64,000 nt of DNA from Chengkuizengella axinellae (GCF_030730905.1 NZ_JAVAMP010000005.1:124001-188000), one strand, 5' to 3'. Numbered from the stretch's first letter, positions 43,660 to 52,825 are shown. Notes: generated from the sequence alone by a model not told the origin. Numbers and translations are program-made.

Positions 43660-45126
43660 TCAAAATGAGATTCTTGGTACTTTCATGTCCATCTCTTTTA
43701 CAATCTGATTCATGACATTCAATAATTGATAGTCCTCTCCTCGTTTTCCAACACACTGGATTCCTATAGGTATTTTTTCTTTATTCAATCCAATTGGAGC
43801 AGTTAAAACTGGATTTGCTAAAACATTAAATAAATTTGTATAAGCTGTAGTGGCTTGCCAGTAATTCAAAGGTTGATTATCCACAAAAATAGGTTTCTTA
43901 TAAATCGGATGATGTCCGATTAATTTATCTTTTTTAATGTGTGGAAAAGCTGAGGTAGCACTAACAGGTGAAATAAACAAATCATATGATTCCATAAATG
44001 CATCAAAAGATGAAATCAGATTCTCTCTTTGTTTTAAAATATTCATATAATTTTTTGAGTTTAAAGGAACTAGTTTACTGGAAGTTGGGTATTTTTTTTG
44101 AATACTTCTAGTTACAATATGTTCAATCCATCTCATTAACAAAGGCTGGTTTGAATTCAATTCCGCATCGATAATTTTGCCCCATGTTTCCCAAACTTTG
44201 TTTGTGTCCACTGGGAACTGTTCAATTTTCTGAGTTTGGACACCATGCGATTTTAGATTTTCAATAAATCTATGAACATGGTCTTTCATCTCTTTCGTTA
44301 TTGGTACTTCAGGAAGCTGATCCATCCAAGCTATTTTTAACTTTTTTATATTTAAAGGGGGTTTATTTCTATCTTCCAATTTATTGGAATCAGTTATAAT
44401 CGAATAAGCTAACATCAAATCCTCTATATCTCTAGCCAAAGGTCCATAACAGGCTAGATGGGTTGAATGAATAAAATCTGGTTGTTTAGGTTGATTAGGC
44501 ACTGGCAAATGGCCTGAACCAGATACTGTATGTTCTGTCGGTTTCAAGCTGTAAACACCACAATAATGTGCAGGTACTCTTAAAGAGCCTCCAATATCAC
44601 TTCCAATATCTAAAAAACTGAAACCAGAAGCTACAGCTGCCGCTCCTCCTCCACTGCTCCCACCTGAGGTTCGCTCCAAATCCCAAGGATTGTTTGTCCT
44701 TCCATAAATCTCATTGTCTGTTTGCAAATCCATTAACAGCGGAGGTACATTTGTTTTTCCGACAATAATAGCACCGGCTTCCTTTAACCTATTTACAATA
44801 TCAGCATCAAAATCAGTCATATAATCTTTTAAGGGGGAAAAGCCACTGGTTGTTTTCATCCCTTTAACTGCATACGATTCTTTAAAAGTGATTGGGACAC
44901 CATGTAATGGACCACACACATCACCTTTTTTTATTTGTTCATCTGCACTTATTGCCTCTTTCAGTAGTTGATCCAAAGTTTTATTCACAACCGAATTTAT
45001 TCTAGGATCATATTGTTTTATTCTTTGAATAAGCCATCTTGTCACACGCTCTGAAGTCAACTCTCCAGTGTGAATCAGCTTCGCAATTTTTCCAGCTGAA
45101 TAAAATAAAAAATCATCTTGTTTCAT
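43660..45126 (-). CDS. Amidase signature family enzyme
   Basis: A 488-residue amidase-signature hydrolase, acting on carboxamides by the Ser-cisSer-Lys triad. The lysine is in GVPITFKESYAVKG near residue 83; the signature GGSSGGGAAAVASG and SDIGGSLRVPAHYCG follow at about 160-190. It is GatA-like but gatB and gatC are absent, so it is a stand-alone amidase of unknown substrate rather than part of the tRNA amidotransferase. ATG 45126 is chosen, 6 nt after GGGAGAG; an ATG at 45132 abuts the site and is unlikely. Confidence 0.87.
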   Translation of the reverse strand: MKQDDFLFYSAGKIAKLIHTGELTSERVTRWLIQRIKQYDPRINSVVNKTLDQLLKEAISADEQIKKGDVCGPLHGVPITFKESYAVKGMKTTSGFSPLKDYMTDFDADIVNRLKEAGAIIVGKTNVPPLLMDLQTDNEIYGRTNNPWDLERTSGGSSGGGAAAVASGFSFLDIGSDIGGSLRVPAHYCGVYSLKPTEHTVSGSGHLPVPNQPKQPDFIHSTHLACYGPLARDIEDLMLAYSIITDSNKLEDRNKPPLNIKKLKIAWMDQLPEVPITKEMKDHVHRFIENLKSHGVQTQKIEQFPVDTNKVWETWGKIIDAELNSNQPLLMRWIEHIVTRSIQKKYPTSSKLVPLNSKNYMNILKQRENLISSFDAFMESYDLFISPVSATSAFPHIKKDKLIGHHPIYKKPIFVDNQPLNYWQATTAYTNLFNVLANPVLTAPIGLNKEKIPIGIQCVGKRGEDYQLLNVMNQIVKEMDMKVPRISF

Positions 45127-45226
45127 ATTCATCTCTCCCTTCAAATCTAAGATACAGGGAATAAAATATAAAAACTTGATGATTAATGCTAAACTTTTAT
45201 AAGGCTCAATTATGATCTAGTTCTAT

Positions 45227-46078
45227 TTAAGGATTCATTACAGGTATGCATATTTGAATATCTCGATCTTTACGATCCCAAAAAGCACAATATCGCTCAA
45301 AATCATAAGAGCCTCTTAATTTAAATTTCGACTTTGGCAACCAGACCCCATAGATATATTCATACGATAAAGGCAAGTCCTCTGTAGAACCTTTATGGGA
45401 AAAAATAATATATTTGCTTTCAGGTAAGATAACTTCCTTTAATGTCGAGTCCGTTTTATTATGAATGTGTATAGACTCAGCAGCTGCAAGATATGTAAAA
45501 TGAATGTCTAAACCAAAAGAATCGGGATATTGTATCACACCGTAAGCTGCAAAATCTCCATTTTCATTTGATTGAATGTTATTACGTAATTTTGACCAAC
45601 TTAATAGAATCGCCTCTCTAGAACCATTTGCAGCCTGATAACCTTTAAGCAACAAACTTTCCAAAGACAATTCCTCCATATCGACTATTAAGTTCAAATT
45701 CTTATTTTTAAGATATTGAATATCGATAGGTTTTTTATAAACAAATTCTGTAGTTAGTCCACTTTTTCTAAATTGATATGGATTTAATTGAAATCTTCTT
45801 TTGAATGCCCTCGTAAAAACCTCGTGCGAATCAAAACCAAATTCCAATGCTATATCCAAAATACGCCTCGAATCACTTACTAGGGCTTTTGCCGCTTCAG
45901 CTAAGCGCCTATTCATGATATATTGGCCTACTGATTCACCTACAACTTGATGAAAAAGCCTTTGAAAATGAAATTTCGAATAACCGCAATATTGACTGAT
46001 CTCTTCAATAGTTAACTTTTGTTTCAAATTGTTCTCAATGTAGTTTATCGTTTTCGATAGGTTTTGAATATATTCCAT
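45227..46078 (-). CDS. AraC family regulator with GyrI-like effector domain
   Basis: A 283-residue regulator with two AraC helix-turn-helix motifs at the N-terminus (residues about 5-105, LTIEEISQYCGYSKFHFQRLFHQVVG and DIALEFGFDSHEVFTRAFKRRF) and a C-terminal GyrI-like/BacT effector-binding domain (about 125-283). The layout resembles MarA/Rob- and BmrR-type drug-sensing regulators. It is 7 nt behind the preceding CpsB-like gene on the same strand and probably cotranscribed with it. Whether it controls the amidase downstream is not shown. Confidence 0.85.
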   Translation of the reverse strand: MEYIQNLSKTINYIENNLKQKLTIEEISQYCGYSKFHFQRLFHQVVGESVGQYIMNRRLAEAAKALVSDSRRILDIALEFGFDSHEVFTRAFKRRFQLNPYQFRKSGLTTEFVYKKPIDIQYLKNKNLNLIVDMEELSLESLLLKGYQAANGSREAILLSWSKLRNNIQSNENGDFAAYGVIQYPDSFGLDIHFTYLAAAESIHIHNKTDSTLKEVILPESKYIIFSHKGSTEDLPLSYEYIYGVWLPKSKFKLRGSYDFERYCAFWDRKDRDIQICIPVMNP

Positions 46079-46084
46079 ATTCTT

Positions 46085-46789
46085 TTATCCAACCCACTTG
46101 TTCCAGAGTGTCCTTTTTTTAAATCTAGTCGGTTCTAGAGAATCAACCTTTCCGCCCTCAATTAATTTATGCGAGTTTTTCAAAAGGTTAGAGCCTGTTT
46201 GTTCTCCATATTTTTTTCTAATTTTTTTGTATGATTTATTTAAATAAGCTTTATGATTTGAGAATTCAGTATCATCATCAGCAACAAAATGCGCTAAATG
46301 ATTTTTAATGAACTGCAAGGATAAAACCTGTGTTTTCCTACCTAATTTTCCAGAAATACTGGCACCTCCAACTTGTGTAAGTGCACCATATCTCACTAAT
46401 TGATACAATAAATTTGGATTATGTATAATTTGCTGATTAAGTTCAGGATTAACGATGACAGGGATAAAACCCATCATTTGTAATTCATATACCAGCTTAA
46501 AAGTACATGCAGGTATTTTAAAAGCAGGCAATTCTATAAATACGTATTTTTGACTATTTTTAAGGGTTACCACTAAGTCTTTCTTCATGTCCTGAAGCAA
46601 AACTTCATAAATATAAACTTGTTGATCAAGAAACTTTTTAATATTTATATCCATCACTTTCTCTTTTTCTTCTAACTCATCTTCAGTGGATAAAATATCG
46701 TTTGAGTTAGTTTCCTCCACTATCTTTACTTTATAAAACCAATCCTTGGAGTCATTACGATATATTAATTTACTATTTACTTCATTCAT
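46085..46789 (-). CDS. Degenerate CpsB/YwqE-like (PHP-type phosphatase) protein
   Basis: A 234-residue protein whose C-terminal half is recognisable as the CpsB/CapC/YwqE tyrosine-protein phosphatase family: GFIPVIVNPELNQQIIHNPNLLYQLVRYGALTQVGGASISGKLGRK, then VHFVADDDTE. The N-terminal DIHxH metal site is missing, HPER has become NPEL, and the final DAHN has become DDTE; residues needed for metal and tyrosine phosphatase activity are therefore lost. The first 60 residues are charged and unrelated. It is likely inactive or has taken another role. Nearby genes give no capsule context. AGAGGTG precedes ATG. Confidence 0.6.
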   Translation of the reverse strand: MNEVNSKLIYRNDSKDWFYKVKIVEETNSNDILSTEDELEEKEKVMDINIKKFLDQQVYIYEVLLQDMKKDLVVTLKNSQKYVFIELPAFKIPACTFKLVYELQMMGFIPVIVNPELNQQIIHNPNLLYQLVRYGALTQVGGASISGKLGRKTQVLSLQFIKNHLAHFVADDDTEFSNHKAYLNKSYKKIRKKYGEQTGSNLLKNSHKLIEGGKVDSLEPTRFKKRTLWNKWVG

Positions 46790-46915
46790 ATATGATCACA
46801 CCTCTTAATTCATGAATGGATATATATACGTATAAATGTATATTTTCTATATTTTGGTTTTTCTAGCTTGTTTAATATTATTCTAAATACAGCTAGAGAG
46901 TCAATCTTTAAATTA

Positions 46916-46954
46916 CAAAAAGAAAAACACCAGTGATTGTTGAACACTGGTGTT
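46916..46954 (-). terminator. Terminator after folE
   Basis: Arms AACACCAGTG / CACTGGTGTT (46926-46935, 46945-46954) then an A-rich plus strand, i.e. a T-run on the minus strand. Confidence 0.85.
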
Positions 46955-46978
46955 GATTTGTTTAAAATATTATCATTG

Positions 46979-47572
46979 TTAGTTTTTTAACAACGATAGA
47001 CATTCTGCTCGGGATGCTGAATCTTTTAAAAATAATCCTCTCATCGCTGAAGTAATTGTTTGACTACCGTATTTCTTGACACCACGTGAACACATACACA
47101 AATGTTCACCCTCAACAATAACCATGACTGCTTGAGGTGCCAACACTTCTACTATAATGTCGGCGATTTCTGATGTAATTCTCTCTTGAACTTGTAATTT
47201 ACGTGTAACAGCATCCACCAATCTTGCAAATTTACTTAATCCAGCTATTTTTCCATTTGGAATATATCCAATATGAATTTTACCAAAGAAAGGAGCCATA
47301 TGATGCTCACACTGACTGTAGTACACAATATCTTTGACAATGACCAACTCTTGATGATCCTCATTGAAGGTTACATCTAAAATTTTACGAGGGTCAACAT
47401 TGTATCCTGCAAAAATCTCTTCATACATGCGAGTTACACGAGCTGGGGTGTCCAATAATCCTTCTCGCTCAACATCTTCCCCAATAAGCTTTAAAATTTC
47501 TCTGACATGATGCTCTACTGTTTCTCTATTATCACTTACTAGGTCATTTTTATAATCCTTAAAACCTGCCAT
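46979..47572 (-). CDS. folE: GTP cyclohydrolase I
   Basis: A 197-residue homodecameric zinc enzyme converting GTP to dihydroneopterin triphosphate, the first step of tetrahydrofolate synthesis; the product is also used for queuosine. Zn ligands are visible in YYSQCEHHMAPFFGK (Cys and His near residue 86-89) and CMCSRGVKK. ATG 47572 follows GAGG. The adjacent queG gene in the same direction suggests a loose folate/queuosine neighbourhood. Confidence 0.95.
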   Translation of the reverse strand: MAGFKDYKNDLVSDNRETVEHHVREILKLIGEDVEREGLLDTPARVTRMYEEIFAGYNVDPRKILDVTFNEDHQELVIVKDIVYYSQCEHHMAPFFGKIHIGYIPNGKIAGLSKFARLVDAVTRKLQVQERITSEIADIIVEVLAPQAVMVIVEGEHLCMCSRGVKKYGSQTITSAMRGLFLKDSASRAECLSLLKN

Positions 47573-47603
47573 GATAAATTCCTCATTTCTAACGAGTTAC
47601 AAT

Positions 47604-47816
47604 TTATTTAAATTTTTTATTTTTCATCATTTTTTGCATTTGATTCATTTGCTGTTTGTTCACATTATAACCCATTTTCTGAGCCATTTCCTTAATCATG
47701 TCCGGATTGTTTTGCATATTTTCAAGTTGTTTACGCAAATAAAATACTCCGACAAAAAATCCAATAATTAGACCTACAATAAGAGTCACGATTGGAATGA
47801 TAATATCTGCTGCCAT
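47604..47816 (-). CDS. yneF: YneF family small membrane protein
   Basis: A 70-residue protein with one N-terminal membrane segment (residues 5-25, VTLIVGLIIGFFVGVFYL) and a highly charged C-terminal tail rich in Gln, Met and Lys (NKQQMNQMQKMMKNKKFK). It matches UPF0154/YneF in size and layout. The function is unknown. It lies between folE and queG on the same strand and is probably in one transcript. It is small and the Shine-Dalgarno (GAGGTG) is good. Confidence 0.85.
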   Translation of the reverse strand: MAADIIIPIVTLIVGLIIGFFVGVFYLRKQLENMQNNPDMIKEMAQKMGYNVNKQQMNQMQKMMKNKKFK

Positions 47817-47903
47817 TCATTTTCACCTCTATACAATTTGTTCAATAAAACTTCAAATAACCAATATTCACTTTACTTGATTCAAATGATTTCGTCAAAT
47901 CTA

Positions 47904-49076
47904 TTACGACTCTGCGATAACTACGGATTGTTCTGCTTTATATAAAGCATCCAATACAGCATCATTTTTTTCATGATGGATCGCTTGTTTAATGATTTCA
48001 TAAGTTTCTCGCGTACTAATTTTTCCTAATGACCATGCTGCTGCTTCTCTTAATTCTGGTCTTTGATCTTTAATAAGAATATCTTTTAAAATAGGGATCG
48101 CACTTTGATCCTTGAAAATTCCAAGCGCAGTGACTGCATTTCTTTGTATTGGCTTTTTCCCTCGCCAAGCTGCTGCGCTAAATCCATACTTTTCTTTAAA
48201 CTCTCGATTACTTAGTGTTAACAGTGGTTTAAGCAATGGTTTTACGATTTCAGGGTCAGGTTCAAGTTCTGGTTGATGTGTAAAGTGTTTTCCTTTATTC
48301 TTGGGACATACGACCTGACAAGTGTCGCAACCATATAAACGATTGCCGATCTTCTGTTTCAGTTCATCGCTCACGAAACCTTTCGTTTGCGTAACAAAGG
48401 ATATACATCGATTGGAATTTAGTTGACCTGAACCTACTAGAGCGTCAGTAGGACAAGCATCAATACATATCGTACAGTCACCGCAATCTTCCGTCACAGG
48501 CGTGTCTGGTGGAAACGGTAAGTTTGTAATCATTTCTCCGAGATATACCCAAGATCCAAACTCTGGTGTTATCACCGCACAATTTTTTCCGAGCCAACCA
48601 ATACCAGCTCGCTCAGCAACCGCTCGATCTACTAGTACACCTGTATCCACCATGCTTTCAAGTCTGACATCTGAGACTCTATCTTTAATAAAGTTTTCTA
48701 AGTTTAAAAGACGTTTTTTTAAGACATGATGATAGTCCTCTCCCCAAGCAGATCTTGAAATTATCCCTCTATAAGCACCTGGTGTCGATTTAGGAGGATC
48801 TTTTAGCTTAGATGGATACGCAATGGCGATGGATAAGATTGACTTTGGTTGATCAAATGTAAGGTTTGGATGGGTTCTCTTGTCTAGATCCGGCTCTTCA
48901 AAACCAGACTCAAAACCTTTTTCACGATGATTTATTAAAATTTGTTTTAGTTCCAAAAAAGGATCTGCCGAGGCAAATCCTATTTTATCTATACCAAGCG
49001 ATGAAGCAGCTTGTTTAATTTCATCTTTTAAAAGTTCCCAATCTATTGTTGTTGATTCAGCAACTGAATATTTCAA
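47904..49076 (-). CDS. queG: Epoxyqueuosine reductase
   Basis: A 390-residue iron-sulfur, cobalamin-dependent enzyme that performs the last step of queuosine tRNA modification (epoxyqueuosine to queuosine). Two [4Fe-4S] motifs are clear: CGDCTICIDACP near residue 197 and CDTCQVVCP near 250. The C-terminal third carries HEAT-like repeats. The start is TTG 49076, 6 nt after GAGGTGA, which overlaps the end of rnhA; the two genes are coupled. Confidence 0.93.
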   Translation of the reverse strand: MKYSVAESTTIDWELLKDEIKQAASSLGIDKIGFASADPFLELKQILINHREKGFESGFEEPDLDKRTHPNLTFDQPKSILSIAIAYPSKLKDPPKSTPGAYRGIISRSAWGEDYHHVLKKRLLNLENFIKDRVSDVRLESMVDTGVLVDRAVAERAGIGWLGKNCAVITPEFGSWVYLGEMITNLPFPPDTPVTEDCGDCTICIDACPTDALVGSGQLNSNRCISFVTQTKGFVSDELKQKIGNRLYGCDTCQVVCPKNKGKHFTHQPELEPDPEIVKPLLKPLLTLSNREFKEKYGFSAAAWRGKKPIQRNAVTALGIFKDQSAIPILKDILIKDQRPELREAAAWSLGKISTRETYEIIKQAIHHEKNDAVLDALYKAEQSVVIAES

Positions 49077-49082
49077 AGCTAG

Positions 49083-49526
49083 TCACCTCATAGCCTGCTT
49101 TTTTGCAGCTTCCACAGCTAAAAAATCACAACGATTATTTAATTCATTATCGCTATGACCTTTAACCTTAATATACTCTACTTCATGTATTTTCATCAGC
49201 TCATCAAGCCGCTTCCATAAATCTTGATTTTCTACGGGTTGCTTTTTACTGTTTTTCCATCCGTTCCGCTTCCAATTATGAATCCAGCCTTGCTGAAAGC
49301 AATTTACAATATAAGCAGAATCACTGTGCACTTTTACCTTGCAAGGGGATTTTAATCTATTTAATGATTCTATAACTGCCAGGAGTTCCATTCGATTGTT
49401 CGTTGTGTCTGGTTCTCCCCCTGAGATTTCTTTCCTATGCTCTTCGTATATTAAAATAGCACCGTAGCCTCCAGGACCAGGATTGCCAGAACATGCTCCA
49501 TCTGTATAAACGATAACTTCTTTCAT
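49083..49526 (-). CDS. rnhA: Ribonuclease HI
   Basis: A 147-residue RNase H1 that removes RNA from RNA:DNA hybrids. The four acidic active-site residues are visible: Asp in [12 protein letters not shown], Glu in NRMELLAV, Asp in VHSDSAYIV and Asp in LNNRCDFLA. No hybrid-binding domain is present, so it is the short bacterial form. Its stop overlaps the Shine-Dalgarno of queG. Confidence 0.95.
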   Translation of the reverse strand: MKEVIVYTDGACSGNPGPGGYGAILIYEEHRKEISGGEPDTTNNRMELLAVIESLNRLKSPCKVKVHSDSAYIVNCFQQGWIHNWKRNGWKNSKKQPVENQDLWKRLDELMKIHEVEYIKVKGHSDNELNNRCDFLAVEAAKKQAMR

Positions 49527-49778
49527 GAAGAACCCTCCGTTTCTATTGGGTCAACATATCATAATACACTCCAAAAAGCGAAGTCAAATTGTCTCCCGTA
49601 ACATTATACCATGAACCTCCCCCCTCTTAATACTGCATCACTTTGCATTTGAAGAAAGGGTTTCTTATCTAAAACCGTTGCACAAACTTACGAGCATTTG
49701 GATTTATCGAAGACTCTCGCAAAAGCTCCTACCACTACTTCTTGCTATTTAAGTATTTTGTAGATATTCTAAAAACAC

Positions 49779-49870
49779 AAAAATAGAGGATATTTATAGC
49801 CTTATCTGTATCATTCTCATCAAAATCAACAAAATACATCAAAATAAGGCTAATTTTTTCCTCTATTTTT
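49779..49870. repeat. Dispersed long inverted repeat, family B, copy 2
   Basis: Outer arms AAAAATAGAGGA / TCCTCTATTTTT (49779-49790, 49859-49870) and inner arms TAGCCTTA / TAAGGCTA (49797-49804, 49845-49852), the same design as copy 1 at 30955. The remainder of 49527-49989 shows no gene. Confidence 0.75.
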
Positions 49871-49989
49871 TGATCAATGTACATCAATATGCGGAATAAG
49901 ACCCTCAATTTCCTCTATTTTCAAATCAAAATGATTTGATACGGGATAACCGTTCACAAACAGAAAAAATAGTGCATCTTAAAAGCTTA

Positions 49990-50355
49990 TTATAAGCCCA
50001 CCGCGTCATATTCTTGTTCTTTTTTAAATTTTACAGTATTTACGGAAATATGTATTTCCACTTTTCTTTGTGTAAACCGTTCCTTTAGTTCATTTACTAA
50101 ATTCTTTCCAATATCATTTCGTTCATAATCTGGATGTTCCGTTAATATATACTGGCCTTGGTTGTTTTCAATAGACCCTATAATGACTCCAACAACCTCT
50201 TGAGCATCTTCTGCTATAACAACTAGATCGCTATCATATGAAAGCTGTTTCGAAAAAACCCTTATTGTTTTCTTGTAACATGTATCCGATAATTCTTCTT
50301 TTAATAAGTTTGTTACTTTTTCACAATCAGATAGTTGAAAAGAACGTAAATTCAT
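49990..50355 (-). CDS. GNAT-family N-acetyltransferase (short)
   Basis: A 121-residue GNAT acetyltransferase. The fold runs from the N-terminal FQLSDCEKVTNLL to the acetyl-CoA motif around residues 85-105 (ERNDIGKNLVNELKERF, a weak version of Q/R-x-x-G-x-G/A). It is shorter than typical (about 150) and ends soon after the CoA helix, so it may be truncated. ATG 50355 follows AAGGGGAG. The substrate is unknown. Confidence 0.65.
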   Translation of the reverse strand: MNLRSFQLSDCEKVTNLLKEELSDTCYKKTIRVFSKQLSYDSDLVVIAEDAQEVVGVIIGSIENNQGQYILTEHPDYERNDIGKNLVNELKERFTQRKVEIHISVNTVKFKKEQEYDAVGL

Positions 50356-50501
50356 ATAAAAAAACTCCCCTTCATTTTTCATTGCTTAATCTAAAGAATA
50401 GCTTTTATATTTCTGTATATTTATTAAAACATAAATTTCGACAAAAATCGTTATTTTCCTGCAAAAATATTAAAAAAATATGAATTTACTCATATTTCCT
50501 C

Positions 50502-50531
50502 ATGAAAACGCTTTAAATTAAGCGTTTTCAT
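50502..50531. repeat. Perfect 12-bp inverted repeat
   Basis: ATGAAAACGCTT-N6-AAGCGTTTTCAT between two divergent genes. Half-sites resemble one side of a CcpA box, but no full cre is formed. May be an operator or a bidirectional transcript hairpin. Confidence 0.55.
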
Positions 50532-50588
50532 TAATATCCAGAATAATCTATTTTTCTAATGTGCATAGTATATAAATGAGGTGATGAG

Positions 50589-50792
50589 ATGTACTTGAAT
50601 GAAAGAAACTTACAACATTTACAGGACATACAGTTAAAGGATTGGAAAATGGATGAACTAGAAATGCATCATCAAACGATGAGTGACTTATCCCCATGGT
50701 TGAATGCGGAGGGGGTTTCATATCATCATAAAATTATAGATGAGATCAAACAAAGAGGAGGGGATACAGGGGACACTAATTTTACAGACTAG
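50589..50792 (+). CDS. Small conserved hypothetical protein
   Basis: A 67-residue acidic/His-rich protein with no signal or membrane segment, beginning MYLNERNLQHLQDIQ. ATG follows GAGGTGATGAG at normal spacing, so translation is likely. I do not recognise the family; similar very short proteins sit alone in Bacillales genomes. It lies 194 nt before sodA on the same strand but the sodA promoter-like element between them suggests separate transcription. Confidence 0.55.
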   Translation: MYLNERNLQHLQDIQLKDWKMDELEMHHQTMSDLSPWLNAEGVSYHHKIIDEIKQRGGDTGDTNFTD

Positions 50793-50920
50793 ATTAATCT
50801 CAACCTATAGTTCTATCATAAACTAGCATTCACTCAAATGATCCAAAAGTGTGCTTTCTACGATCACTTTCACTATCTTTTCCATGATACTTGCTTGGAC
50901 AGACTTTTTAAACATAAATG

Positions 50921-50951
50921 TTGATTTATTATCAAAAATAGGTGATAATAA
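50921..50951 (+). promoter_or_regulatory. sodA promoter with overlapping inverted repeat
   Basis: TTGATT (50921-50926), 17-bp spacer, GATAAT (50944-50949). A perfect inverted repeat TTATTATCA-N8-TGATAATAA (50926-50934, 50943-50951) overlaps both elements and is placed to act as an operator. The half-sites read like Fur/PerR halves in an everted arrangement. Confidence 0.6.
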
Positions 50952-50986
50952 AATATGAATACATATAATGGGAGGTTTTTTTAATT

Positions 50987-51598
50987 ATGGCACATCAATT
51001 ACCTGAATTACCATATGCAAATAATGCACTTGAACCACATATTGACGAGCAAACAATGATGATCCACCATGATCGCCATCATGCTACTTATGTAACTAAA
51101 TTAAACGACGCTATTGCTGGAAACGCTGAGCTTGAAGGCAAAAGCATCGAAGAACTTATTGCTAATTTAGACAGTGTACCTGAAAACATTCGCGGAGCTG
51201 TTCGCAATAATGGAGGCGGACATGCAAACCACTCTTTATTCTGGAAAGTGATTGGACCAAACGGTGGCGGAGCACCAACTGGTTCATTAGCAGATGCAAT
51301 TGAAAGTGAGCTTGGTGGATTGGATAAATTCAAAGAAGCTTTTGCGAATGCAGCTGTGACTCGTTTCGGAAGTGGATGGGCATGGTTAATTGTTGATCAA
51401 AGCGGTAAGCTTGAAGTTAGCAGCACACCTAACCAAGATAGCCCAATTATGGAAGGTAAAACACCAATTTTAGGCTTAGATGTTTGGGAGCATGCTTATT
51501 ATTTAAAATATCAAAACAAACGCCCTGATTACATCGGTGCATTCTGGAATGTAGTAAACTGGGAAGAAGTTGGCAAACGTTACGAAGCTGCTAAATAA
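50987..51598 (+). CDS. sodA: Manganese superoxide dismutase
   Basis: A 203-residue stand-alone superoxide dismutase. All four metal ligands are seen: His in [10 protein letters not shown], His in [10 protein letters not shown], Asp and His in [12 protein letters not shown]. The sequence is the classical Mn type ([14 protein letters not shown]). It is strongly similar in its C-terminal half to the fusion enzyme at 40240 but lacks the extra domain. GGGAGG precedes ATG. Monocistronic with a good terminator. Confidence 0.95.
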   Translation: MAHQLPELPYANNALEPHIDEQTMMIHHDRHHATYVTKLNDAIAGNAELEGKSIEELIANLDSVPENIRGAVRNNGGGHANHSLFWKVIGPNGGGAPTGSLADAIESELGGLDKFKEAFANAAVTRFGSGWAWLIVDQSGKLEVSSTPNQDSPIMEGKTPILGLDVWEHAYYLKYQNKRPDYIGAFWNVVNWEEVGKRYEAAK

Positions 51599-51656
51599 AT
51601 CCTATTTACTAGATCACTTATGATAAGTGGAAATAATACTTAAAGTATTATTTATT

Positions 51657-51699
51657 AAACCCATGATAAATCGCATTTCTTGCGTAATCGTGGGTTTTT
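51657..51699 (+). terminator. Terminator after sodA
   Basis: Stem AAACCCATGAT..TCGC / TGCG..ATCGTGGGTTT (51657-51675, 51680-51697) followed by T-rich sequence. Confidence 0.85.
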
Positions 51700-51710
51700 A
51701 CTTTTTATAA

Positions 51711-51747
51711 CAAAAAAAGACTCCTCCCATACTAGTGGGAGAAGTCT
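51711..51747 (-). terminator. Terminator of the ABC export operon
   Basis: Stem AGACTCCTCCCA / TGGGAGAAGTCT (about 51719-51730, 51735-51746) with seven T on the minus strand, about 140 nt after the last gene. Confidence 0.85.
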
Positions 51748-51883
51748 CAAAATTAGAAAGGAATGTTTTATGACAGTATTTAAAGTCCCTCAGCGCAATC
51801 ATTACTGACTGCTTACTCTATACTATGAAATCCATCGGATAGTTGCTATGGGTATTAGCGGATATTTACTCCTAAAAATGAGA

Positions 51884-52822
51884 TCATTGCGCCAACTCCA
51901 CTTCTTTCTCTTTACTGTTCTTTTTTGCTTCTTTCTCATTTTTTCCTTCTTCTTGAGGGGAAGTAAGAATAATCTTGTTATCCTCAAGCTGAAGCTGTAC
52001 TTTATTTTTATCCGTTAAACCGATAGACTTTAAATAAGTGTCTGGAATTTGCAAGCGACCTGCTTTATCTAATATGGCAAACTCCTCATGCGTTTCATCC
52101 TCTTCCTCAAAACTTAAACCTAACTCTCTCATGTCTTCAACTGATCTTTTTCGAATCATTTCTGAAGACGTTTTTCCATCTCGAATTGCTACTACACGAT
52201 TCACTTTTTTAGCTAATAGAGGATCATGAGTTACAATCACAATCGTCAAACCAAACTTTTCATTTAACGTTCGGAATAAGTCAAGAATTTGATCAGACAT
52301 TTTAGTATCTAGTGATCCTGTAGGCTCATCTGCTAATAATAACTTCGGGCGGTTTGCCAATGCTATCGCAATAGCTACACGTTGCTGCTCCCCACCAGAT
52401 AGTTGATTTAATGTATTATTCATGCGATGGCCCAAGCCTACCGCTTCTAATAACTCTTTGGCTCGTTCTTTTTTACGTCGACCTTTTAGAAGAATCGGAA
52501 GCTCTACATTTTCCAATGCCGTTAAATATGGAATAAGGTTTCGAGCATTATTCTGCCAAACAAAGCCTACAGTTTCTCTTTTGTATTTTACATAATCCTT
52601 TTCTTTAAACTTTAATAAATCCATACCATTCACAGAAACAGTACCTGCTGATGGACGGTCTAATCCACCTAACATATTTAATAATGTTGATTTACCGCTA
52701 CCACTATTTCCGATGATAGCCATTAATTCCCCATCTTTTATTTCAAGGTCCAATCCTTGTAAAGCAACAACTTCAAGATCTGCTACCTTATAAATCTTTA
52801 CTAGATTTTCACACAAAATCAT
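51884..52822 (-). CDS. ABC export ATPase fused to an AbrB-like domain
   Basis: A 312-residue protein. Residues 1-225 are a MacB/LolD-type ABC ATPase: Walker A IGNSGSGKST near 38, Q-loop VWQNN, signature LSGGEQQRVAIA near 140, Walker B LLLADEPTGSLD and H-loop THDP. After a charged linker, residues about 246-290 match a SpoVT/AbrB swapped-hairpin domain (ILDKAGRLQIPDTYLKSIGL, then KVQLQLEDNKIIL). Tail beyond 290 is Lys/Glu-rich. ATG 52822 lies 3 nt from the permease stop, with GGGGAGGA inside the permease gene. The fusion is unusual: it may bind DNA, or act as an oligomerisation module. Confidence 0.85.
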   Translation of the reverse strand: MILCENLVKIYKVADLEVVALQGLDLEIKDGELMAIIGNSGSGKSTLLNMLGGLDRPSAGTVSVNGMDLLKFKEKDYVKYKRETVGFVWQNNARNLIPYLTALENVELPILLKGRRKKERAKELLEAVGLGHRMNNTLNQLSGGEQQRVAIAIALANRPKLLLADEPTGSLDTKMSDQILDLFRTLNEKFGLTIVIVTHDPLLAKKVNRVVAIRDGKTSSEMIRKRSVEDMRELGLSFEEEDETHEEFAILDKAGRLQIPDTYLKSIGLTDKNKVQLQLEDNKIILTSPQEEGKNEKEAKKNSKEKEVELAQ

Positions 52823-52825
52823 GAC

